From Duganella aquatilis (lineage in GTDB: Bacteria; Pseudomonadota; Gammaproteobacteria; Burkholderiales; Burkholderiaceae_D): a DNA stretch of 64,000 nucleotides. Positions within the stretch are counted from its first letter, which is position 1. Every line of letters begins with the position of its first letter. Below the pieces are notes generated by a model. The model had not been told where the DNA came from, did not search any database, and worked only from the letters and a program-made list of their open reading frames with translations. Below, piece by piece: positions 57,939-64,000 of the stretch. Made by a program: the position numbers and the translations under genes. The stretch spans positions 434,001 to 498,000 of the forward strand of contig NZ_WKJL01000001.1 of assembly GCF_009674565.1 (NCBI RefSeq). The letters are read 5' to 3'.

Positions 57939-59258
57939 TTACATGAGCAGCGGAGAGACGCTGGTATCGCGTTTCGTCACAGGCCAGCGCTTCGTGATGA
58001 AGTAGCCGCCAGCGTCGTTGGCGTGGTCGAAGCCACCCTTCTTGTCTGGCTCACCCTTGTCGTCGTAGATCTGGCGCTCCAGCGACAGCGTGTACTTCTG
58101 GCACTTGTTCGTGTTGACCAGGAATCGGCGCTGGTCGTAGGTATTGCACAGCATCGCATTGACGCTGTTGATCCGGTCCTTCACGGCCGGGTTGCTGTGG
58201 TCCACCACCACGGCGAACTTGGCGCCGCGCAGAAGGGTCAGGTCCGACTCGCTCGCGCAGCTGGACTTTCGGTTTTGGCCGGAGGCATCTGGATAGACCG
58301 ATACCGTGTGCTGCTGGCCAGCCTGCTGATAACGCTCCTTGATCTTGATGATCATGGCCGGGGTGTCGAACACCTCCGTGAACTCATCCACCGCGCGCGG
58401 CATATCGTCGCGGATGACGAAGACCACGGCGGCCATCTTGCCCACGTTGAAGTCCATGCCGATGTGCAGCGCGTCGCCAGGCTTGACCGCGTCGTCCGTG
58501 TGATTCTTCCGACGGTCGAAGCAGTAGTAGATGACGCCCTGGTAATTCTCGAAGCTTGCCAGATACTCCTGGCGAAACGTACGCGGGTCCATCTTGCGCC
58601 GCGCCGCCTCGATCTCCTCCGGCGGGACATTGCCGCCGTCGACCGAGGTGTAGAGCCAGCTCTTGTGGTCCGGCTCGCGGCCTTGGCCATCCAGATAGCT
58701 GTCGTAGCAGTGGTTGAAGCCCTTCGGCGTGCCGATCCGCAGCGCATGGCCGCCGACCCGCTGCTCGCCGTCGATCTCATACTTGCAAGTCGACAGCATC
58801 GGGCGAAGCACTTCTTCCCACGCTTCGTACGGGCAGTCCGCCCATTCGTCCACCAGCACGAAGAATAGGCCCGAGCCGCGCAGATTGTCGTATGAATCCA
58901 GACCTACGATGCGGACCACGTGGCCGGCCTTCGTCGTGATCGAGCACTCGGTCTCGTTCGGCTTGCTCGCGCGCCAACTGGCCGGGATCGCCTGCTTCAG
59001 CCGACGCCAAAAAACGCGCTTCGCCTGCTTGAAGGTCGGCGCGCCGTACCAGATCTCATCCTCGACGCTGACGTTCCACTTGGCGGCCAGGCGCACCGCG
59101 CGGCGAATCTCAGCCTTACCCAGGAACGTCTTGCCGAAGCGTCGGCCGCACACCGCGTCGCGGAAGCGCGCCTTCTTCTGGAATCCCCAGCAGTAAATGT
59201 TCGCCTGCTTCGGCGTCAGCTTTACCGGCGGGTCAGAGTATGGGCTGGTCTGGGACAT
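57939..59258 (-). CDS. Terminase large subunit
   Basis: 439 residues. ATPase motifs: GRRFGKT at 38-44 (Walker A-like) and LFFVLVDEWAD at 131-141 (Walker B with catalytic Glu). Nuclease motifs: HIGMDFNVGKMAAVVF with Asp269, VYPDASGQNRKSS with Asp324, and FDHANDAGGYFI near the end. It powers DNA packaging and cuts concatemers. It overlaps the small-subunit gene by 26 bp. It is complete, which argues for an intact packaging module. Confidence 0.95.
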   Translation of the reverse strand: MSQTSPYSDPPVKLTPKQANIYCWGFQKKARFRDAVCGRRFGKTFLGKAEIRRAVRLAAKWNVSVEDEIWYGAPTFKQAKRVFWRRLKQAIPASWRASKPNETECSITTKAGHVVRIVGLDSYDNLRGSGLFFVLVDEWADCPYEAWEEVLRPMLSTCKYEIDGEQRVGGHALRIGTPKGFNHCYDSYLDGQGREPDHKSWLYTSVDGGNVPPEEIEAARRKMDPRTFRQEYLASFENYQGVIYYCFDRRKNHTDDAVKPGDALHIGMDFNVGKMAAVVFVIRDDMPRAVDEFTEVFDTPAMIIKIKERYQQAGQQHTVSVYPDASGQNRKSSCASESDLTLLRGAKFAVVVDHSNPAVKDRINSVNAMLCNTYDQRRFLVNTNKCQKYTLSLERQIYDDKGEPDKKGGFDHANDAGGYFITKRWPVTKRDTSVSPLLM

Positions 59259-59712
59259 CTTCGTCAGGCTTCAGCACATACTCCGGCGCAGCAGGAATGC
59301 CGCCCTCCTGGGTGCCCACCGGTGCTTTCGGCGGATCCAGTCGGCGGTTCACGTAGACGTCGCCGACTTCCTTGGCGGCCTGCTCGATGATCTGCATGGC
59401 CAGCGGCAGGTTGCCCTTCGACTCGGCCTTGTCGGCCATTCGGTCCAGAGCGCGCAGCCGCGCAGCGCGATTGGCGATGCCGATCTCGGCCGTCTCCTCG
59501 CGGAAGCGCTTGCGCGTGTCATCGAACAGCGTGCGCCACTTGATGTTCAGTGTCCGGCCGGCGTACTTCGTCGGGTCGTAAGTCTCCACCTGCTGGCGGG
59601 TGACGTCGAGCTTGAATTGCTCCTTGACCGACGTGACAACCTGGGTCGGCTTGTCGAAGCACGCCAGGGCCTGCACGATGAAGGCTTTTACGTCATCCTT
59701 GAGTGCCGCCAT
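59233..59712 (-). CDS. Terminase small subunit (DUF2280)
   Basis: 159 residues. MAALKDDVKAFIVQALACFDKPTQVVTSVKEQFKLDVTRQQVETYDPTKYAG is the DUF2280 pattern: an N-terminal helix-turn-helix that recognises the packaging site, followed by a helical oligomerisation region. The C-terminus is Pro/Glu-rich. Direct overlap with the large terminase supports the call. Confidence 0.9.
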   Translation of the reverse strand: MAALKDDVKAFIVQALACFDKPTQVVTSVKEQFKLDVTRQQVETYDPTKYAGRTLNIKWRTLFDDTRKRFREETAEIGIANRAARLRALDRMADKAESKGNLPLAMQIIEQAAKEVGDVYVNRRLDPPKAPVGTQEGGIPAAPEYVLKPDEDVPDQPIL

Positions 59713-59778
59713 GGGGATTGCCTTCCGTCAAGGGGCCGTCAATGTCAAGCCGCCTTCAGCAGACAGGTATCAGTGCCC

Positions 59779-60276
59779 TTAAATATGGTTCCAGGTGCGG
59801 CGCGCACGCACATCGCGCACGGTGCGGACGGACACGCCGAACTGCTTCGCTAGTACCTCCTCAGCGCCTGCGCCGCGAATTGCTGCCACTGCATTTTCAG
59901 TAAGCTTGGAGTAGCCATTCGATTCGCCAGTGGCTCGCAATTTGCCGTAGTGATAGGCATGCAGCCGGTTGCCGCTGGCAGTCACCCATTCCAAGTTAGT
60001 GACGTGGTTATTATCCCTGCTCGCGTCGATGTGATTCACCTCCGTAGCACCTTCGGGTTGCGCCAGGAACGCTTCAGCAACCAGTCGGTGAACACGAACG
60101 GATTTGCGGGTGCCGGGAGCGGAGAGATTTACCGATGGGTATCCGCATACCCGAAATGAGGCGAGAATCGCACCGGCCACGCCGCTGTTGCGAGTCGTCA
60201 GGCGCTTAACGCGACCATGCGAGCTAACTGCGTAATTCGGCCAGCCGGGCGCGACACGCCACTCTTCCATATCCAT
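59779..60276 (-). CDS. NUMOD4/HNH endonuclease
   Basis: 165 residues. EEWRVAPGWPNYAVSSHGRVKR is the NUMOD4 motif, followed by HRLVAEAFLAQPEGATEVNHIDASRDNNHVTNLEWVTASGNRLHAY, the HNH core with histidines and asparagines. The C-terminal helix-turn-helix is AEEVLAKQFGVSVRTVRDVR. This is the architecture of free-standing homing-type HNH nucleases common in phages. The start 60276 has a GAGG ribosome site, and the longer upstream frame overlaps the metallopeptidase gene. Whether it aids packaging or is a selfish insertion is open. Confidence 0.9.
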   Translation of the reverse strand: MDMEEWRVAPGWPNYAVSSHGRVKRLTTRNSGVAGAILASFRVCGYPSVNLSAPGTRKSVRVHRLVAEAFLAQPEGATEVNHIDASRDNNHVTNLEWVTASGNRLHAYHYGKLRATGESNGYSKLTENAVAAIRGAGAEEVLAKQFGVSVRTVRDVRARRTWNHI

Positions 60277-60277
60277 A

Positions 60278-60919
60278 TCATCCTCGGGAGCATGTACCAC
60301 ACGCGCGGCTGATCGACGCAGAGCTGACCGTCGGGCCAGCTGCGACTGCATCGATCAGTCGCTGAATCTCGGGCGTCGCGCCGTAACGGGCGACCACACC
60401 AACGAACTCTTCAATGTCGTGCGCGCGCAGCGTTAGTTTCGGCAGCCCCTCTTTAGTGAACTTTGGCGACCCGAACTCGTCGATCTCCTGCCCTATATGC
60501 ATCAGCTCGTGTTCGACCAGCGCGCAGAACTCCGCGTCGCTGCAGGTCAGGCAGTAGCTGGCGTCCAAGGTGATCAGGTAATCGGGCACCATGCCGAACC
60601 AGTCGGTCATCTGCTGTTGCTGGCGGCCCTTCTGCCATGGTCCACAGCGGAAGAGCATTTCTTCGCACTGGCCGATCACCGTGCGGCCCTGCTTGTTGAA
60701 GCTGCCCGGTGCCCACAGGAACTGCACGTCGCAGTACTCCAGGTGGGCGTGGTCGGGATTGTGCAGCTGGCCGCCCTCGGTGAGGATTTCGCCCCGGGCC
60801 CAGGTCAGCACCTCTGGCGCTGGGGCGAACCGGCAGTTCAGCGGGTCGGCGAACGCCGTAGGTGGCGAAGGTCGACCATGCCGAACTTGGGTTTTATCGC
60901 GACTCGCCATTCTTGGCAT
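60278..60919 (-). CDS. Putative phage metallopeptidase
   Basis: 213 residues. The zinc-peptidase signature HELMH lies at 137-141 (LVEHELMHIGQEIDEFG), with CDVQFLWAPGSF and several cysteines upstream (SYCLTCSDAEFC). Residues after the motif (LTLRAHDIEEFVGVVARYG) are typical of a phage metallopeptidase family seen near terminase genes. Start 60919 (MPRM) or 60910 are both possible. It is the first gene of the minus-strand run and partially precedes the HNH gene with one or two bases between. Confidence 0.82.
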   Translation of the reverse strand: MPRMASRDKTQVRHGRPSPPTAFADPLNCRFAPAPEVLTWARGEILTEGGQLHNPDHAHLEYCDVQFLWAPGSFNKQGRTVIGQCEEMLFRCGPWQKGRQQQQMTDWFGMVPDYLITLDASYCLTCSDAEFCALVEHELMHIGQEIDEFGSPKFTKEGLPKLTLRAHDIEEFVGVVARYGATPEIQRLIDAVAAGPTVSSASISRACGTCSRG

Positions 60920-61030
60920 ACCTAATTATTACGTTGACTTGTATACCAATAGTGACAATTGGTGAGATTGTGTCAATATTGATAGAACTATACTTCAACG
61001 GTGGGATGTCCCACTACTCATGAGGATGAT

Positions 61031-61612
61031 ATGAAACGCAAACTCACTTTCGTACTTCTGCTGCTATCCGCACTCTTGTCGCCAGTGACCAGAGCTACCG
61101 TGTACAACGGCTTCCTGTTTAGCAACAAGGCACCGAGTATGCTGGCTCAAGGCGACTCCCTTGACAACGGCAGCCATGTTTTGGTCATGCAGACAGATGG
61201 AAACTTAGTGTTCTATCGTAAGACTGGGATGGTTCCAGTCTGGTGGACTGGTGTTTACGGCGACTACGCGGTCATACAAGGCGATGGTAATTTCGTCGTA
61301 TACAACAAGGCGGGGCAAGCTGTGTGGAGCAGCGGCTCCTACGGTCCAGCGGGAGTGTACTTGTTGACGACTCAGCTAAGCCAAGCCGGAGACAGCGTGG
61401 TCATCCTGAGGAGCCGGGACGATGGCAACTATGACCAGGTCTGGCAGTCGAAAATTGATCCGAAAAATGAACAAGGTTGTCCTGGCGGCAGCAATCCGCA
61501 ACAATATCCAGTATGCATCAACGGAATGACGTTCAATCTCCCTATGTGCAGTCAAGCTGATGCAGCGGCCTACGCACACCAGCAAGGCGGCTACTACGGC
61601 GCCTGCCACTAA
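61031..61612 (+). CDS. Secreted bulb-type mannose-lectin (MMBL) protein
   Basis: 193 residues with a signal peptide (MKRKLTFVLLLLSALLSPVTRA). Two perfect mannose-binding motifs QxDxNxVxY are present, Q54-Y62 (QTDGNLVFY) and Q83-Y91 (QGDGNFVVY), each followed by VWWTG/VWSSG. A third unit is degenerate (RSRDDGNYDQVW). A Cys-rich C-terminal part (Cys150, 162, 173, 192) follows. This is the monocot-type lectin fold also used by lectin-like bacteriocins (LlpA), which are longer with two domains. The GAGGA ribosome site fixes the start. It is plus-strand, opposite to the late genes, so it may be expressed in the lysogen. Confidence 0.85.
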   Translation: MKRKLTFVLLLLSALLSPVTRATVYNGFLFSNKAPSMLAQGDSLDNGSHVLVMQTDGNLVFYRKTGMVPVWWTGVYGDYAVIQGDGNFVVYNKAGQAVWSSGSYGPAGVYLLTTQLSQAGDSVVILRSRDDGNYDQVWQSKIDPKNEQGCPGGSNPQQYPVCINGMTFNLPMCSQADAAAYAHQQGGYYGACH

Positions 61613-61653
61613 ATCCTTCACGTCCGCCCGCCGCAACTGGCGGGCATTTAAAC

Positions 61654-62358
61654 ATGAACTCACGATCAAAGATCATCATCATACTGGCCGGATTCACCCT
61701 GGCTATTTGGTGGTTCTGGCCGAGCCCCTCTACTCCGGTCACAATTGAGAACAGCGCGCGCACAGCAGAGAGCAGCGGACCAATTCTTGATGCTTCGAGA
61801 AATCCGCCGACAGCCATAGAGCCAGCCACGCTCTCGCCATTTTCGAAAGGCGCGGCCATCCAACCAGCAGGTGCCGAAACCGCAGCGACTATCCGCAAAG
61901 CGCTCAAGGCTGCCGGCTTGCGCACGCCAGACCGATATTACGCGATGGGATACAAGGAGCTTCGCTCGCTTGCAGACCAGGGCAACATCTACGCTCAGAT
62001 TCAACTGGGGGCGCGATACATATTCACCAATAGCGCGCTGGAATACGATCCTGATTACGACTTCTCTAAAATTCCAAAGGTCGAGGCGTTTAAGCTTTTC
62101 AGCCAAGTTGCCTTGAGGGGGAACGCTTCGGCGGTTGAAATGCTTTCGACAAAACTCGCCGACATAGATCCTGTCGAGGCGTACAGCTGGAAACTACTCT
62201 CCGCAGCGAGTAGCGGCGAAAGCCAGCGCGAATTCTATAAACAAAATCAGTACAACTTCCAGCTCGACGCAGCCGACATCGCCAAAGCCAGAATCCGCTC
62301 GCAGCAATTGATGCAACAAATGATGTCGTTGCCACCACTATCGCTGCCAGCCGAATAG
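61654..62358 (+). CDS. Membrane-anchored Sel1-like repeat protein
   Basis: 234 residues. One N-terminal membrane helix (IIIILAGFTLAIWWFW) with a short cytoplasmic tail, then a Ser/Pro-rich linker and Sel1/TPR-like helices (YKELRSLADQGNIYAQIQLGARYIF and VEAFKLFSQVALRGNASAVEML). It follows the lectin gene by 41 bp; a hairpin with GCCCGCC/GGCGGGC arms (61626-61645) lies between, and no strong ribosome site is seen. Function is unknown. Its lectin neighbour may be a partner, which is only positional inference. Confidence 0.7.
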   Translation: MNSRSKIIIILAGFTLAIWWFWPSPSTPVTIENSARTAESSGPILDASRNPPTAIEPATLSPFSKGAAIQPAGAETAATIRKALKAAGLRTPDRYYAMGYKELRSLADQGNIYAQIQLGARYIFTNSALEYDPDYDFSKIPKVEAFKLFSQVALRGNASAVEMLSTKLADIDPVEAYSWKLLSAASSGESQREFYKQNQYNFQLDAADIAKARIRSQQLMQQMMSLPPLSLPAE

Positions 62359-62364
62359 CCGGAG

Positions 62365-62610
62365 CTAAGCTGGGTCGACCGCCAGCATCACAGGCGGCAT
62401 CGTCACGCCCAGCACGGTCAGCGCGACGGATCCGCCGGCGGCTAGGATGGCCAGCTCGTTCGCGGACGGCTTCCAGTAGCTGACCACCGCAGGCATGCCC
62501 TCCACCTCGATGCGGGTGATCGGCAGCGCGTCGCATGGCAACTGCGCCTGGTCCCAGTCCTTGGGCGCACCCAGCACTGCATTGTTCGTGTGGTGCTGGT
62601 GCTTGTTCAT
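62365..62610 (-). CDS. Small phage protein, unknown function
   Basis: 81 residues (MNKHQHHTNNAVLGAPKDWDQAQLPCDALPITRIEVEGM...). A polar N-terminus precedes a hydrophobic C-terminal stretch (LAILAAGGSVALTVLGVTMPPVMLAV) that could be a membrane helix. ATG 62610 has AGAAAGAA upstream; the frame extends to 62673 without a better start. Similar small proteins with PITRIEVEGxPAVVSYWKPSxxE are common in temperate phages near regulatory or right-arm genes, but the function is unknown. Confidence 0.65.
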   Translation of the reverse strand: MNKHQHHTNNAVLGAPKDWDQAQLPCDALPITRIEVEGMPAVVSYWKPSANELAILAAGGSVALTVLGVTMPPVMLAVDPA

Positions 62611-62878
62611 AGCATTCTTTCTGTTTGTCGCCGCCCGCTCCGGGCTGGAACCGCCGGGCGCGGTGACCTGCACGCGGCGGCCGGAACCACTCGGTCATGT
62701 TTCGTCAGCGACTGCGCCCGCTTTTCGTAGCCCGCCCGCTGGAGCGCGATGGACGGTCGCGTTGTACAACCGAGTCAATACCGGTTCAAGCGACGCACAA
62801 TTAGTGCTGCGCGCTGACAACAAATATTTTTTGCGATAGCATGGAATTGCGAATTTACACTTATTTCTGGAGAGTAAA

Positions 62879-63139
62879 ATGCTAAATCTCGCGGAAATCG
62901 AACGCCGAATGCTCCTGTCTAACGATGCGCTGACAGTCGATGCCAATGGGACGGAAACGCTGCGCGGCCTCACGGTCAACGAGTCAGAGTTCGTTCTCGC
63001 CGTTGAAAGAACTGCGTCCGAAAATGTTGGTGCAGCGGAGTCGCCGTTATATAAGGAGCTACGCGATCGCCATGTACACTCTCGACAAATGAACGCTGTC
63101 CGACGTCGCCTAAGCTGCCCGAAGCCTGGCGCCGAATAG
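62879..63139 (+). CDS. Small protein of a tandem paralogous pair (copy 1)
   Basis: 86 residues starting MLNLAEIERRMLLSNDALTVDANGTETLRGLTVNES. It is clearly related to the gene at 63269: both have an ML-L-E-R opening, the ALTV-A-G-E-L-GL-ES core and a (L)Y-(E)L-(R/K)H C-terminal helix. The ribosome site GGAGAG is good. The C-terminus is extended by about 15 residues. No family was recognised. It is soluble and mixed alpha/beta by pattern. Confidence 0.72.
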   Translation: MLNLAEIERRMLLSNDALTVDANGTETLRGLTVNESEFVLAVERTASENVGAAESPLYKELRDRHVHSRQMNAVRRRLSCPKPGAE

Positions 63140-63268
63140 TTATCCAGCCCGTCGCATCGATAAACGCATTTCCCCGCATCAACTGCGATTTCTGCCCCGT
63201 AGCGTGCTGCAGAGTGATATCGATCAGCGTAGCATTGGCTCGTTTTAGATAAACGATCGAGGCGAGAA

Positions 63269-63523
63269 ATGCTTCATTTGGACGAGGAGCGTCGCAGCGA
63301 CCTACTGGACAAGGGTGCCTTGACAGTTGGTGCGGATGGCGATGAGGTTTTGGTCGGACTAAGTCTGGCCGAGTCTCATTTTTACTTGATGTACGAGGAA
63401 AATCCGATCGAAGCGCATGACACGGGCGAAACCGCCCTATACCTGCAGCTAAAGCATAAACATTTAGCAGCGCGAGGTGCCGCGCTGCTCAACGCAAGCG
63501 AAGCATCGCAAATTACCCACTGA
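63269..63523 (+). CDS. Small protein of a tandem paralogous pair (copy 2)
   Basis: 84 residues starting MLHLDEERRSDLLDKGALTVGADGDEVLVGLSLAES. It aligns with the gene at 62879 over about 70 residues without large gaps, though only partly identical, so the duplication is not recent. It has its own ribosome site (GAGGCGAG). The intergenic region of about 130 bp could hold a separate promoter. No known family was recognised. Confidence 0.72.
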   Translation: MLHLDEERRSDLLDKGALTVGADGDEVLVGLSLAESHFYLMYEENPIEAHDTGETALYLQLKHKHLAARGAALLNASEASQITH

Positions 63524-63850
63524 TCTCCGCCTTGCAACTAGTCCTCTGCTGTGACCTCGGGACTCACGCAGATACAACGAATTATTGTGGCGGCCGGGAA
63601 CTCCCAGCCCTCAAACACACATCAGCGAACCGGCTTACCGGTCGGTTTCCACGAGTACCTTTGGGTCATTGGCCGCCAGGTGCTGCGGCTCAGCGTGTTC
63701 GTGGTCTGATTGCCTGCGGACTTTGATTCATCGCGCGCGATGTCGTCGCTGGTGTGTGGTTGCCAGGTTACAGCGTCCTGGCGGCCGGTCTGGCGCGCGG
63801 CCCGAAGGCGGCGCCCGGCTGGGTGCTCTGTCTAAAATGTTCTTGTGAGG
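63524..63850. other. Region without a convincing gene
   Basis: About 327 bp. Several short open frames occur on both strands (for example 63532-63726 and 63585-63848), but none has a ribosome site with a protein-like sequence. The region has low-complexity GC patches near 63,780-63,830. Confidence 0.4.
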
Positions 63851-63906
63851 CTACTTCTTCATGATGCGCACCTCCTCGGAGGCTTGCTTTGCGCGGCCTG
63901 CGCGCT

Positions 63907-64000
63907 TCATTCTGTGTCGCCGCTGTCCGGCTGGCGATTCCGCGGCAGCAGGTGCCAGCCGAGTTGACGCCGGATCTCATCGCCGGTGGGCGGCGGGTCC
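63907..64000 (-). CDS. 3' end of a phage gene running off the right edge
   Basis: The last 30 codons of a minus-strand frame (ending DEIRRQLGWHLLPRNRQ then PDSGDTE and TGA) reach the right edge. A second, 19-codon frame (MKRAGRAKQASEEVRIMKK, 63851-63910) starts in an ATGA overlap with its stop, the same coupling style as in the phage late genes. Composition is protein-like, but the family cannot be named from this short piece. Confidence 0.5.
   Translation of the reverse strand, partial: DPPPTGDEIRRQLGWHLLPRNRQPDSGDTE

Larger units (their letters stand above)
34042..64000. mobile_element. Siphovirus-type prophage, right end outside the window
   Basis: A continuous minus-strand late module runs from packaging genes (about 60 kb) through head, tail and lysis genes (about 34 kb) in the normal phage order, with overlapping ATGA starts, many intergenic hairpins and a programmed frameshift. 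Terminase, portal, coat, tape measure and spanins are all intact frames, so the element could be functional. Plus-strand genes inside (49.2 and 55.0 kb) and right of terminase (61-63.5 kb) look like cargo. Integrase, repressor and replication genes are not in the window, so they should lie beyond 64,000. The left boundary is uncertain, at about 33.4-34.0 kb or possibly left of the Ig-like gene. Confidence 0.9.

Noticed and set aside
63851..63910. A 19-codon minus-strand frame overlapping the stop of the gene at the right edge
   Set aside because: The ATGA coupling is suggestive, but it is too short and too basic to accept without comparison; mentioned under the edge gene.
1..64000. CRISPR arrays, tRNA and rRNA genes
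   Set aside because: No regularly spaced repeats and no tRNA- or rRNA-like sequence recognised by reading; a covariance-model search was not possible here.

Overview
The window looks like a GC-rich betaproteobacterial chromosome, most likely Oxalobacteraceae (Massilia, Duganella or Janthinobacterium type). This rests on base composition, dense same-strand operons and gene content: a FadE-type acyl-CoA dehydrogenase, an Anbu operon, Nfr-type polysaccharide genes and remains of a PEP-CTERM/XrtA-type sugar transferase. No rRNA, tRNA or CRISPR array was recognised. The genus is inference only.

Left chromosomal part (1-29.4 kb). A chemoreceptor fragment, glutathione-dependent formaldehyde dehydrogenase and a divergent GlxA-type regulator are followed by fadE with a strong terminator. 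Next comes the main system of the window (5.4-18.9 kb): nine tightly packed genes encoding a BcsB-like periplasmic protein, an NfrB-like membrane glycosyltransferase with C-terminal MshEN-like (possible c-di-GMP) repeats, an NfrA-like TPR/outer-membrane-barrel protein, an AlgF-AlgI-AlgJ-like O-acetylation set, WecB (which makes UDP-ManNAc), a second AlgJ/AlgX-like SGNH protein and a lipoprotein. Read together, they predict a c-di-GMP-controlled, ManNAc-based, O-acetylated secreted polysaccharide. After it come a DUF455 ferritin-like gene, a PRC-barrel gene, a periplasmic binding-type protein, the Anbu operon (ATP-grasp, alpha-E, transglutaminase, Anbu), an Hpt protein, a Sel1-type lipoprotein, a LysR regulator and a PrkA kinase gene. 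prkA is cut at about 29,188, where it runs head-on into the 5' end of a sugar transferase gene, so this is a rearrangement junction.

Accessory part (29.4-34 kb). A large Ig-like/RTX/DUF4214 protein and a small DUF6289-like secreted protein lie in AT-rich surroundings next to the prophage.

Prophage (about 34.0 kb to beyond the right edge). A siphovirus-type late region runs on the minus strand, from right to left: metallopeptidase, HNH nuclease, DUF2280 small terminase, large terminase, DUF4055 portal, Mu F-like protein, scaffold-like protein, P22-type coat, head-tail and tail genes, tape measure, tail tip/fibre, holin-endolysin fusion and an overlapping spanin pair. A canonical T TTT TTG slippery site fuses the two tail chaperone frames. 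Two plus-strand genes (49.2-50.3 and 54.96-55.2 kb) and a minus-strand SGNH hydrolase sit inside the head cluster and look like cargo. The right arm carries a secreted mannose-lectin-type protein, a membrane Sel1-like protein and a tandem pair of small paralogues. No integrase, repressor or attachment site was found, so the element is incomplete in this window.
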